Assembly (NCBI GenBank): GCA_030652575.1
Contig: JAUSQI010000108.1
Location: 1-43,107, forward strand
Length of the DNA stretch: 43,107 nucleotides
Source of the DNA: Stagnimonas sp.
GTDB taxonomy: Bacteria; Pseudomonadota; Gammaproteobacteria; Nevskiales; Nevskiaceae
Direction of reading: 5' to 3'
Shown: positions 8,606 to 16,486 of the stretch, piece after piece
How the letters are laid out: the number at the start of each line of letters is the position of its first letter
Numbering within the stretch: the stretch's first letter is position 1
Made by a program: the position numbers and the translations under genes
The notes under the pieces: model-generated
What the model saw: only the letters and a program-made list of their open reading frames with translations
The model's database searches: none
What the model was told of the DNA's origin: nothing

Positions 8606-8636
8606 AAAAGCCCGACAGCCTTTTGGGCTATCGGGC
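8604..8636 (-). terminator. intrinsic terminator of the small RNA
   Basis: On the minus strand GCCCGATAGCC (8636-8626) pairs with GGCTGTCGGGC (8620-8610) around CAAAA and is followed by TTTTTT (8609-8604). One pair is U-G on the minus-strand RNA but would be an A-C mismatch on the plus strand. The U-tract is also only on the minus strand, so the structure acts leftwards. The U-tract overlaps the engB stop codon. Confidence 0.85.
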
Positions 8637-8725
8637 GAACATCCGGCTATGGGAGCGCCGGAAATACCGCGCAGGGAGGGCGCGGGGAGCAGGGAAGGGA
8701 AGGCCGCTGCTCCGAAGTGATAGAC
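8604..8725 (-). ncRNA. candidate trans-acting small RNA with three C-rich loops (polA-engB intergenic)
   Basis: Seen on the minus strand in order are three stem-loops and a terminator. Hairpin 1 pairs GGAGCAG (8713-8707) with CTGCTCC (8692-8686) around a 14-nt loop containing CCTTCCCTTCC. Hairpin 2 pairs CCGCGC with GCGCGG (8685-8680 and 8672-8667) around CCTCCCT. Hairpin 3 pairs CCGGC with GCCGG (8661-8657 and 8647-8643) around GCTCCCATA. An intrinsic terminator follows. C-rich unpaired loops are the hallmark of sRNAs that pair with G-rich Shine-Dalgarno regions. Known context: E. coli Spot 42 (spf) lies between polA and yihA/engB in this same orientation, and the Pseudomonas sRNA ErsA occupies this interval. 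The architecture also recalls Xanthomonas sX13. The 5' end (around 8720-8735) is a guess, and no strong promoter was recognised. I see no open reading frame here. Confidence 0.72.
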
Positions 8726-8837
8726 GTGCGAATCCCTAAATAAGTTGCAAACTTTTTTGACGCCGCCGTCACCGATTCCGGACGGCCGCTTTCCAGAGCT
8801 TTGAAAATCAATTACTTAGCGCTTCTCTCGGGCGAGC

Positions 8838-8874
8838 AAAAAAGCCTTTGAACGACCGTTTATCGGCCAGCTTT
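8838..8874 (-). terminator. possible polA terminator
   Basis: Just after the polA stop on the minus strand, an outer AAAGC/GCTTT helix (8874-8870 and 8845-8841) encloses an inner GGCCG/CGGTC stem with loop ATAAA. A run of six T follows (8843-8838). The bulged geometry makes it weaker than the other terminators in the window. If real, it separates polA transcription from the small RNA. Confidence 0.45.
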
Positions 8875-8884
8875 ATGAGCCGCA

Positions 8885-11779
8885 TCAAGCACTTGCGTGG
8901 CCGGTGGCGGTATGTGCCGCATCCCAGTTCGAGCCGAGGCCAAAATCCGCGACCAGAGGCACGGCGAGCGGCGATGGTCGGCCACCCGTGCGGGTGTGCA
9001 GCACCCGCACCATCTGGTCGGCGAGCTGCGGCGCGAGTTGCGTCAAGAGGTCTTGAGGACCTTCGAACACCAGTTCGTCATGCACCTGCATGGTCATCAG
9101 CACGGTGGGCGCCTCGCGTGCCAGCCAGCCCTGCAGGTCGATCATGGCGAGTTTGACGAGATCGGCTGCCGTACCTTGCAGCGGCGCGTTGATGGCGGTG
9201 CGCTCGGCGTAGCTGCGCAGGCCCTGGTTCTTGCTGGCGATGTTGGGCAGGTAGAGGCGACGGCCGAACAGCGTCTCGACATAGCCCTGCGATTTGGCCT
9301 GCGCCTTGGTGCCGTCCATGTATTGCTTCACGCCGGGGTAGCGCGTGAAGAAGCGGTCGATGGTCGCCTGCGCCTCGCTGCGGCCGATGCCCAGTTGCTT
9401 GGCCAGGCCGAAACTGGAGATGCCATAGATGAGGCCGAAGTTGATCGCCTTGGCGGCGCGACGCTGGTCGCCGCTCACGTCTTCGAGCGGCAGGCCGAAC
9501 ACCTCGGCGGCGGTCGCCTGGTGGATGTCCTTGCCGGTCTGGAACGCCTCGACCAGCTTGGCGTCGCCGGAGAAATGCGCCATCAAGCGCAGTTCGATCT
9601 GCGAATAGTCGATGGAGCAGAGCAGATTGCCTTTCTCCGCGACGAAGGCCTGGCGGATGCGACGGCCCTCGACATTGCGCACCGGGATGTTCTGGAGATT
9701 CGGGTCTTGCGACGACAACCGCCCCGTCGCCGCCACCGCCTGGTGATAGCTGGTGTGGATGCGGCCGGTCTTGGGGTTGATCTCCAGCGGCAGCGACTCG
9801 GTGTAAGTGCTGCGCAACTTCGAGAGCCCGCGCCAGTCGAGGATGAGCTTCGGCAGCGGATGATGCTCAGCGAGCTGCTCCAGCACATCCTCGGCGGTCG
9901 AGGGCTCGCCTTTCGGCGTCTTGCCCAGCACCGGCAGACCCAGCTTGCTGTAAAGGATTTCGCCAAGCTGCTTGGGCGAGCCGATGTTGAACTCGCCACC
10001 CGCCGCCTCGTAGGCCTGCTTCACGTACTCGCCCATGCGCACCGCGAGTTCCGCACTGATGGTGCCGAGCAGTGCGGCATCCACCTTCACGCCAGTCTGT
10101 TCCATCTGGGCCAGCACCGGCACCAGCGGCATTTCGAGCTGCTCGAACACCTTTTGCAGCGCCGGCACCTCAGCGAGCTTGGGATACAGCGCGTGGTGCA
10201 GGCGCAGGGTGATGTCGGCATCCTCCGCGGAGTACTCCGCCGCCTTGTCGAGCGAGACCTGGTTGAAGGTGATCTGGCTCTTGCCCTTGCCTGCGACATC
10301 GGCGAACGAAATGGTCTTCACGCCCAGATATTTTTCGGCAAGCGTATCCATGTCGTGGCGATTGCCGCCGGCATCGAGCACGTAGCTTTCGAGCATGGTG
10401 TCGTAGGCGAAGCCCTGCACGCTGATGCCGTGCCGCACCAGCACGTTGCAGTCGAACTTGCCGTGCTGCGCGACTTTTTTCTTGGCCGGATTTTCGAGCA
10501 CGGGCTTCACCCGCGCGAGCACTTCCGCCATCGGCAGCTGCGCCGGTACGCCCAGATAATTGTGGGCGACCGGCACGTACCAGCCCTCGCCTTCCGTCAC
10601 TGCAAACGCGAGGCCCACCAAGCCGCACTGATTGCTGGCGATGGAGTCGGTTTCGGTGTCGAAACAGATGAGTTCGGCAGCTTCGAGTTGCGCCAGCATG
10701 TCGGCGAACGACGCTTCGTCGATGACGAGGATGGACTTGGTTTTAAGCGCAGGGACACCGGAAGCCATTTCTTGTGGACTGTCATTCCCGCGCACGCGGG
10801 AATCCAGTTCTGCACTCAGCGCAGCCGTCGTTTCAACGACCGAACCTGGATTCCCGCCTTCACGGGAATGACTAAGCTCTGTGCGAGAGTCGGCCGTCTG
10901 CACCGATGCGGTTGCAACCGCCGAACCGCCCACCTCCTCCGCCCAACGATTGAACCCCAGCCGCACATACAACGCCGCGAGAGCCGTCTTGTCTTCCGCT
11001 TGCTTCACGAGCGCGTCGAGTGCGAGCGGCAAGACCACATCGCACTTGATCGTAGCCAGCTCACGACACATCGGCAGCGTGTCGAGTGCTGCGCGCAGGT
11101 TCTCGCCGAGCTTGCCCTTCACGTCGCCCGCTGCGGCCATTACGCCTTCCAGCGTGTGGTGCTCGCCCAGCAGCTTCGCGGCGGTCTTGGGCCCCACGCC
11201 GGGCACGCCGGGGATGTTGTCCACGGCATCGCCCATCAGCGCGAGGTAATCAATGATCTGCTCGGGCGTCACGCCAAACTTTTCCAGCACCCCGGCAGGC
11301 CCCATGCGGCGGTTCTTCATGGTGTCGAGCAGGCTTACACGCTCGTTCACCAACTGCGCCATGTCCTTGTCGCCGGTGACGATCAGCACGTCCATGCCCG
11401 CCGCCTCGCCCTGCTTGGCGAGCGTGCCGATCACATCGTCGGCCTCCACATCGGGCACCACCAGCAGCGGCAAACCCTGCGCTTCGATCATTTCGAGGAT
11501 GGGCTTGAACTGCGCTTTCAAATCTTCCGGCGTCTCGCTGCGATTGGCCTTGTAGTCGGCAAAGATCTGGTTGCGGAACGAGGTGCCGCTGGCATCGAAC
11601 ACCACCGCGATGCGTGCGGTGTCGTGCTCGCGATGCAGGCGCTTGAGCATGTTGGCAAAACCGTAGATCGCGCCCGTCGGCTCGCCCTTGGCGTTGGTGA
11701 GCGGCGGCAACGCGTGATACGCGCGGAACAGCCAGTTGCTGGCATCGATGAGCAGCAGGGTTTGATTACAGTCAGTCAT
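8885..11779 (-). CDS. polA: DNA polymerase I
   Basis: A 964-residue family A polymerase for Okazaki-fragment maturation and repair. It has three domains. The 5' nuclease domain (about 1-290) carries the acidic clusters IDASNWLFRAYHA and VPDVEADDVIGTLA. The 3'-5' proofreading domain is intact: D374 and E376 in FDTETDS, and the later YSAEDADITLRLH. In the polymerase domain, motif A has D724 in SIDYSQIELR, motif B has RRAAKAINFGLIYG, and motif C has D901 in MQVHDELVF. It is about 35 residues longer than E. coli Pol I. The excess is explained by an in-frame REP-like doublet coding for about residues 303-333, in the linker between the nuclease and proofreading domains. The start codon sits in the centre of the perfect palindrome TCAGTCATGACTGA (11772-11785), and no Shine-Dalgarno is visible. 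lysA lies 108 bp upstream on the same strand; I see nothing recognisable in that gap. Confidence 0.98.
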   Translation of the reverse strand: MTDCNQTLLLIDASNWLFRAYHALPPLTNAKGEPTGAIYGFANMLKRLHREHDTARIAVVFDASGTSFRNQIFADYKANRSETPEDLKAQFKPILEMIEAQGLPLLVVPDVEADDVIGTLAKQGEAAGMDVLIVTGDKDMAQLVNERVSLLDTMKNRRMGPAGVLEKFGVTPEQIIDYLALMGDAVDNIPGVPGVGPKTAAKLLGEHHTLEGVMAAAGDVKGKLGENLRAALDTLPMCRELATIKCDVVLPLALDALVKQAEDKTALAALYVRLGFNRWAEEVGGSAVATASVQTADSRTELSHSREGGNPGSVVETTAALSAELDSRVRGNDSPQEMASGVPALKTKSILVIDEASFADMLAQLEAAELICFDTETDSIASNQCGLVGLAFAVTEGEGWYVPVAHNYLGVPAQLPMAEVLARVKPVLENPAKKKVAQHGKFDCNVLVRHGISVQGFAYDTMLESYVLDAGGNRHDMDTLAEKYLGVKTISFADVAGKGKSQITFNQVSLDKAAEYSAEDADITLRLHHALYPKLAEVPALQKVFEQLEMPLVPVLAQMEQTGVKVDAALLGTISAELAVRMGEYVKQAYEAAGGEFNIGSPKQLGEILYSKLGLPVLGKTPKGEPSTAEDVLEQLAEHHPLPKLILDWRGLSKLRSTYTESLPLEINPKTGRIHTSYHQAVAATGRLSSQDPNLQNIPVRNVEGRRIRQAFVAEKGNLLCSIDYSQIELRLMAHFSGDAKLVEAFQTGKDIHQATAAEVFGLPLEDVSGDQRRAAKAINFGLIYGISSFGLAKQLGIGRSEAQATIDRFFTRYPGVKQYMDGTKAQAKSQGYVETLFGRRLYLPNIASKNQGLRSYAERTAINAPLQGTAADLVKLAMIDLQGWLAREAPTVLMTMQVHDELVFEGPQDLLTQLAPQLADQMVRVLHTRTGGRPSPLAVPLVADFGLGSNWDAAHTATGHASA
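10781..10872. repeat. REP-like doublet (inverted palindromes) inserted in frame in polA
   Basis: Two 27-nt palindromic units face each other: 10781-10807 (GTCATTCCCG...GGGAATCCAG) and 10846-10872, its inverted copy. They match at 24 of 27 positions and are separated by 38 bp. Each unit is itself a hairpin built on ATTCCCG/CGGGAAT. In the polA frame it reads through as SHSREGGNP ... LDSRVRGND, a translation often seen when this repeat family lands in a coding region. No target duplication could be defined. No second full copy was found in the window. Confidence 0.85.
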
Positions 11780-11887
11780 GACTGATTATCGCCCCGTGCA
11801 GCAGCGCCTGTTCAAACAGCCAGCTCGCTGCGCGATGCCGTCGCGCGCTTGGTGCGATGCGTAAGCAGCAGGCCGTGACTTTCCAGC

Positions 11888-13135
11888 CTATGGCAGCAAG
11901 GTCTCACCACGCACCAAGTCATCGAGCGACTCGCGCGCGCGCACCAGATGCACCGCGTCGCCATCCACCATCACCTCGGCGGCACGGCCGCGCGAGTTGT
12001 AGTTGCTGCTCATGGTGAAGCCATAGGCACCAGCGGTACGCACGGCCAGCAGATCGCCTTCATGCACAGCGAGCGAGCGATCCTTGCCGAGCCAGTCGCC
12101 GGTTTCGCAGACGGGGCCGACCACGTCGTAGTTCCTGGCCGCTGCGTCGCTGCGCGACTGCACCGGCACGATGTCCATCCAGGCTTGGTACAGCGTCGGC
12201 CGCAGCAGATCGTTCATCGCGGCATCGACGATGCAGAAGCTTTTTTCTTCGCTGTGCTTGATCACTTCGACGCGCATCACCAACAGACCCGCATTGCCCG
12301 CAATGGCGCGGCCGGGTTCGCAGTGCACTTCAAGATCGCGGCCCGCGAGATGCGGCAGCAGCGTTGCGGCCCAGTCGCGCGGCTCCACCGGCACTTCATC
12401 CTTGTAGCGAACACCGAGGCCGCCGCCGACATCGATGTGCGTCAGCCAGATGCCCGCGGCCTGCAGGCGATCCACCAGAGCCAGCATGCGGTCGAGTGCA
12501 TCGACCAGCGGCGTGGCGTCGAGCAGCTGCGAGCCGATGTGGCTGGCGATGCCGGCGATGGCGATGCCCGGCAGGCGCGCGGCATCGAGATACAGGCGTT
12601 CGGCTTCGACGAGCGAAACGCCGAATTTGTTGTTCTTGAGGCCGGTGGAAATGTAGGGATGCGTCTTGGCGTCCACATCCGGGTTCACCCGCAATGCAAT
12701 GCGCGCCGTGGTGCCACGTGCGCTGGCAACGGCAGAAAGCCGCAGCAATTCGGATTCGCTCTCGACATTGAAACAGCCGACCTTGGCATCGAGTGCGGCC
12801 TCCATCTCGGCCACCGTCTTGCCGACGCCGCTGAACACGATCTTGTGCGGCTCGCCACCGGCGCGCAGCACGCGCGCGAGTTCGCCGCCGCTGACGATGT
12901 CGAAGCCCGCACCCAGCCGCGCCAGCACGTTCAGCACCGCCAAATTGCTGTTGGCTTTGACTGCGTAATGCACCTGATGCGGCACGCTGGCAAGCGCGTC
13001 GTCAAAGGCGCGGTAGTGACGCTCCAGCGTCGCGCGCGAATAGACATACAGCGGCGTGCCGAAGCGCTGGGCCAGTTGGCTGACGGGCAGGCCTTCGGCG
13101 TGCAGGGCGCCGTCTTTATTGAAGAAGTGATCCAC
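11888..13135 (-). CDS. lysA: diaminopimelate decarboxylase
   Basis: A PLP enzyme of 415 residues that catalyses the last step of lysine synthesis (meso-diaminopimelate to lysine plus CO2). It has the PLP lysine K60 in HYAVKANSN, the glycine-rich phosphate-binding HIDVGGGLGV, the CEPGRAIAG motif, the substrate-binding HIGSQ, and the active-site Cys in VVGPVCETGDWL. The start is GTG 13135 (family-typical N-terminus DHFFNKDGALHAEGLPV), 7 bp after the lptM stop. A longer frame reaching 13285 only reads through lptM in another frame. The lptM-lysA pair is common in Gammaproteobacteria, where dapF often follows. Here dapF is missing and polA follows. Confidence 0.97.
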   Translation of the reverse strand: MDHFFNKDGALHAEGLPVSQLAQRFGTPLYVYSRATLERHYRAFDDALASVPHQVHYAVKANSNLAVLNVLARLGAGFDIVSGGELARVLRAGGEPHKIVFSGVGKTVAEMEAALDAKVGCFNVESESELLRLSAVASARGTTARIALRVNPDVDAKTHPYISTGLKNNKFGVSLVEAERLYLDAARLPGIAIAGIASHIGSQLLDATPLVDALDRMLALVDRLQAAGIWLTHIDVGGGLGVRYKDEVPVEPRDWAATLLPHLAGRDLEVHCEPGRAIAGNAGLLVMRVEVIKHSEEKSFCIVDAAMNDLLRPTLYQAWMDIVPVQSRSDAAARNYDVVGPVCETGDWLGKDRSLAVHEGDLLAVRTAGAYGFTMSSNYNSRGRAAEVMVDGDAVHLVRARESLDDLVRGETLLP

Positions 13136-13142
13136 GAAAAAC

Positions 13143-13304
13143 TTACGGGCTGGGAGGAGTCTTGGGTTGCTCGGCGGCATCTTCCGCCGCAGGCGCGGGG
13201 GCATCGGCGGACGCGGCCTTCTTGGGCTCGGGCAGGCGCAGCGGGCCGGTCTGGCCGCAGGCGGCGAGAAGCAGTGCAGCGGCAAGGGCGGGCAAGGTTT
13301 TCAT
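13143..13304 (-). CDS. lptM: small lipoprotein LptM (YifL family)
   Basis: A 53-residue lipoprotein. The signal peptide and lipobox LLLAAC put the lipidated cysteine at C16, followed at once by the family motif CGQTGPLRLP. The tail is Ala/Pro/Glu-rich and disordered. LptM is known to help mature the LPS-transport protein LptD in the outer membrane. Position directly before lysA (7 bp) is the conserved context for this family. An in-frame ATG three codons upstream (13313) is possible. It is divergent from the esterase at 13387, leaving 82 bp for promoters of both. Confidence 0.85.
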   Translation of the reverse strand: MKTLPALAAALLLAACGQTGPLRLPEPKKAASADAPAPAAEDAAEQPKTPPSP

Positions 13305-13386
13305 GGGCGGCATTTTAACGGCCGTTGGCGCGCCGCGCGGTGGCTCAAGCAGAATCAGCATCCACCTTGCCGCCGCGACCCGCCCC

Positions 13387-14055
13387 ATGATCCGCACCGA
13401 AGACGCCGTCACCCTGAATCCGCCCGGCAAGCACACCGCCACCGTCGTCTGGCTGCACGGCCTGGGCGCGGACGGCAACGACTTCGTGCCCATCGTGCCG
13501 GAGCTGGGCTTGCCGAAAGATCACGGCATCAAGTTCATCTTTCCGCACGCGACAGTGAGGCCGGTGACCATCAACAACGGCTACGCCATGCGCGCCTGGT
13601 ACGACATCGTCGGCATCAGCCGCACCGGGCCGCAGGACACGCCCGGCATCCGCGACTCGGCCAAGCGCATCGCCGGCATTCTCGATGCCGAGATGACGGC
13701 CGGCATCGCCTCCACGCGATTGGTGCTCGCCGGGTTCTCGCAGGGTTGCGCGATGGCGCTGCACACCGGCCTGCGCTTTCACGCGCCACTGGCGGGCGTG
13801 GTCGGCCTCTCTGGCTATCTGCCGGTGGAAAGCACGGTGAAAGCCGAGGCGCACGCCGAGAATCTCCAGACGCCCTTTCTCATCGTCCACGGCACGATGG
13901 ACCCGGTGGTGCCCTTCGCTTTGGGCCGCGACTCGCGGGACATCCTGCGCGGCCTGGGCTATTCGGTTGAGTGGCACGAATACCCGATGCAGCATCAGGT
14001 GTGTCTGGAGGAAATCGAGCAGATCGGCGCGTTCCTGCGGGCGCGACTGGCTTGA
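13387..14055 (+). CDS. carboxylesterase/phospholipase, alpha/beta hydrolase
   Basis: A 222-residue cytosolic alpha/beta hydrolase of the short carboxylesterase (Abhydrolase_2) family. It has the oxyanion region VVWLHGLGADGNDF, the nucleophile S118 in LAGFSQG, D172 in VHGTMDPVVPF, and H203 in YPMQHQVCLEEI. The family usually has GHSV or GHEV around this histidine; here the preceding glycine is replaced by Gln, a mild change. It hydrolyses short acyl esters; the natural substrate is unknown. The ATG at 13387 gives the normal N-terminus, and upstream in-frame codons only read antisense through lptM. Its stop is 4 bp from the stop of the convergent amidotransferase gene. Confidence 0.9.
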   Translation: MIRTEDAVTLNPPGKHTATVVWLHGLGADGNDFVPIVPELGLPKDHGIKFIFPHATVRPVTINNGYAMRAWYDIVGISRTGPQDTPGIRDSAKRIAGILDAEMTAGIASTRLVLAGFSQGCAMALHTGLRFHAPLAGVVGLSGYLPVESTVKAEAHAENLQTPFLIVHGTMDPVVPFALGRDSRDILRGLGYSVEWHEYPMQHQVCLEEIEQIGAFLRARLA

Positions 14056-14059
14056 ACCC

Positions 14060-14746
14060 TCAGCCGGCTTCGAGATTTTCCAACAGCTTCAGCATCAGCC
14101 GGTTGTTGCCGGCAAAGCCGGGCAGGTCGGCGAGGATCGCTTCCGGCGTCTGCACATAGCGGCTGGCTGCAGGGCGTTCGGTGGCAAACCAGTCGCGGGC
14201 GTTGGCCGCAGTGACTTCAAGATGGAACTGGATGCCCGCGACGTTCGCGCCGTGGCTGAAGGCCTGATTGGCGCAGGCCGCACTCTGCATCAGCGGTTGC
14301 GAACCCAGCGGCAGTGCAAAGGTGTCGCCATGCCAGTGGAAGGCGTTGAAGCTGTCGGGGAAGCCCTTGAAAGCGGCGTCCTTGCGCGCGGCGGGCGCGA
14401 GCGTGACCGGATGCCAGCCCACTTCCACCTCGGCGTTTCGGGTTACCGGGCCGCCGAGCTGGTCGGCGACCAGCTGCGCGCCCAGGCAGATGCCGAGCAC
14501 GCGCTTGCCGGCATTGAGGCCGGCGCGGATCGACTGTTTCTCGCCCACCAGCCAGGGGTAGGCGGCGTGTTCGTAGATGTTCATCGGCCCGCCCATGACG
14601 ATCAGCCAGTCGTAGGCATCCGGCTTGGGCGCGGGCTCGCCGCGCTGCAGGCGCGAGCAGCTCACCGTGTGGTTGCGCGCGGCCAGCCAAGGGGCGATGC
14701 AGCCGAGGTCTTCGTGTTCCGCGTGTTGCAGCCAGTGGACGCGCAT
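14060..14746 (-). CDS. class I glutamine amidotransferase-like protein (GMP synthase-type GATase1)
   Basis: A 228-residue stand-alone class-I glutamine amidotransferase domain. The nucleophile C87 lies in LGICLGAQ, and H175 and E177 lie in IQFHLEV. The oxyanion segment is VMGGPMNIYE and the family motif is FHWHGDTF. Members of this group hydrolyse glutamine or, in related proteins, gamma-glutamyl compounds. No synthetase domain is nearby, so the acceptor is unknown. I chose ATG 14746 (MRVHWLQHAEHEDLG), the usual N-terminus for the family; the frame extends 16 codons upstream without conservation. It is divergent from the YhhN gene (66 bp). Confidence 0.88.
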   Translation of the reverse strand: MRVHWLQHAEHEDLGCIAPWLAARNHTVSCSRLQRGEPAPKPDAYDWLIVMGGPMNIYEHAAYPWLVGEKQSIRAGLNAGKRVLGICLGAQLVADQLGGPVTRNAEVEVGWHPVTLAPAARKDAAFKGFPDSFNAFHWHGDTFALPLGSQPLMQSAACANQAFSHGANVAGIQFHLEVTAANARDWFATERPAASRYVQTPEAILADLPGFAGNNRLMLKLLENLEAG

Positions 14747-14812
14747 GATTTTTGAGCTGAAGTAGAGAGCGGCAGCGTAAAGAATAGCTGGCACCTTTGT
14801 TAGCCTTGGCGC

Positions 14813-15463
14813 ATGCCCTCTCTCCTGATTGCCGCAGCACTGGCCAGCGGCCTTGCCACCATCGCCGGTGATTGGCGCGGCGTCCGCCGCCGCTGGTTCT
14901 ACCTCACCAAGCCGCTGACGACGCTGCTGATCCTCGCGCTCGCAGCCATCACACTAACGCACGCGCCGCGCTATCAAGCCTGGGTGATGGCGGCGCTGGG
15001 GTTCTGCCTGTTGGGCGATGTGGCGCTGATGTTCGCGGGCACGCGGGCCTTCGTGCTGGGTTTGTCGAGCTTTCTGCTCGGGCATGTGTTGTTCATCGCG
15101 GCGTTCGTCACCGATCTGCCGCTGGTGCCGCTGGCCTTGCCGTTAGTGGTCTGGCTTCTGGGCGGCGTTTTTCTGGCGGGCGTGCTGTCGTACGCGCGCT
15201 GGTTGCTGCCTCGCACCGGTCGGCTCAAACCGGCGGTATTGATGTATCTCACCGTGCTCACGGCGATGACACTGGCGGCTTTGCTGCGCGCCGCCGTCAG
15301 CGAGTCGCCGGCGGCGAACTGGGTCTGTGCCGGTGCGATGCTGTTCGCGGTGTCGGATGCCGTACTCGCCTATCGCAAGTTCGTCAGGGCACCTTGGTGG
15401 GGCCAGCCGGTCACACTGCTGACCTATTACCTGGCAATCGGCTTGATGGCATGGGCGTATTGA
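14813..15463 (+). CDS. YhhN/TMEM86 family membrane protein (lysoplasmalogenase-like)
   Basis: A 216-residue integral membrane protein with about eight hydrophobic helices. The family signatures are KPLTTLLIL near residue 33, LLGDVALMF near 66, LGHVLFI near 90, and SDAVLAYRKF near 180, with conserved aspartates thought to form the active site. Eukaryotic TMEM86B hydrolyses the vinyl-ether bond of lysoplasmalogens. The bacterial role is less clear. The next gene overlaps its end by 13 bp in a different frame, suggesting coupled expression. Confidence 0.88.
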   Translation: MPSLLIAAALASGLATIAGDWRGVRRRWFYLTKPLTTLLILALAAITLTHAPRYQAWVMAALGFCLLGDVALMFAGTRAFVLGLSSFLLGHVLFIAAFVTDLPLVPLALPLVVWLLGGVFLAGVLSYARWLLPRTGRLKPAVLMYLTVLTAMTLAALLRAAVSESPAANWVCAGAMLFAVSDAVLAYRKFVRAPWWGQPVTLLTYYLAIGLMAWAY

Positions 15464-16398
15464 ACCGCACGCTGCACAACTGGCGGCAGCAAGGCCGCAA
15501 GCGCCGACGCGCAAGCCTGCTGCTGGCCGCACTGCTGATCCCGGCCTGCACCTATCTGCGCGCGGCGCCGGAACCCGCCGTGGCCAATGCGCAGCTCACG
15601 GAGTTGTCGGGCCTCACGCGTTCGCTCGCCACCGACGACTGGCTGTGGGGCCATAACGACAGCGGCGATACCGCGCGCCTGTTCCGGGTGGGGCTGGACG
15701 GCAGCGATGGCGGCATCGTGCCGGTGCCCGATGCCGTTGCCATCGACTGGGAAGACATCGCCACCCTGCGCTGGCGCGGACAGCCGGCGCTGCTGATCGG
15801 CGACATCGGCGACAACTCTGGCAAGCGCGCGGCGATCACGCTGTATGCGGTGCGCGACCCCGGTGCGACCGGCACCCTTGCGCCGCTGCTGTGGCAGCTC
15901 AACCTGCGCTACCCCGATGGCCCGCGCGATGCCGAGGGGCTGGCGGTCGACCCTTTGAACGGTGACATCCTCATCCTCAGCAAACGCGAGCGGCCGGCGG
16001 TGATTTACCGCGTGCCGATGCCCGACAAGCCGCCCGCGCCGGGTGCGATTTTCACTGCCGAAAAACTCGGCCCCGTGCTGCACCTGCCCGTACCCACGGC
16101 GGTGGATCTGGCGGACGACCCGGTCTACGGCCTGCTGCGCGACTGGCCCACGGCGCTGGATATCGCCCCCGACGGCCTGAGCGCGATCGTCACCACCTAC
16201 AAGGATGCGCATCGCTACCGCCGCACGGCGGACGAGAGCTGGGCAGCGGCCTTTGCCCGCGTGCCGCAGCGCATCAAGCTGCCGCAATGGAAGCAGACCG
16301 AAGCCGGCGCTTTTACCGCCGATGGCCAGCGCTTTTGCGCCGGCAGCGAGCAGCGCGCAGGGTTTGCCTGCCTCACACTGCCACCACTCATGCCCTAA
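15451..16398 (+). CDS. predicted lipoprotein with beta-propeller-like repeats, function unknown
   Basis: A 315-residue exported protein that I cannot assign to a characterised family. A basic N-terminus and hydrophobic stretch end in LLIPAC, a plausible lipobox (C33) although Pro at -2 is unusual. The body has repeated blade-like segments: SGLTRS...DDWLWGHNDSGDTARLFRV, AIDWEDIATL, LLIGDIGDNSGKR, DAEGLAVDPLNGDILILSKR, and TALDIAPDGLSAIVTTYKDAHRY. These match the pattern of secreted, metal-binding six-bladed propeller proteins. The start ATG 15451 overlaps the YhhN gene by 13 bp. msrB follows after 88 bp, a gap with no clear promoter. Role unknown; it sits in an envelope-protein neighbourhood. 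Confidence 0.7.
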   Translation: MGVLNRTLHNWRQQGRKRRRASLLLAALLIPACTYLRAAPEPAVANAQLTELSGLTRSLATDDWLWGHNDSGDTARLFRVGLDGSDGGIVPVPDAVAIDWEDIATLRWRGQPALLIGDIGDNSGKRAAITLYAVRDPGATGTLAPLLWQLNLRYPDGPRDAEGLAVDPLNGDILILSKRERPAVIYRVPMPDKPPAPGAIFTAEKLGPVLHLPVPTAVDLADDPVYGLLRDWPTALDIAPDGLSAIVTTYKDAHRYRRTADESWAAAFARVPQRIKLPQWKQTEAGAFTADGQRFCAGSEQRAGFACLTLPPLMP

Positions 16399-16486
16399 CC
16401 GCATGGCTGCTATTCATCATGCTTTAAGCACCAATCCGTAACTAACGTGTCAGATTCAGTCCTACACGTCCTCAAGGTGCATCGCC

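Noticed and set aside
8897-11785. Very long plus-strand open frame opposite polA
   Set aside because: It mirrors polA in a high-GC antisense frame, is rich in His/Arg/Gly/Leu, has no motif, and PolA motifs on the minus strand are complete.
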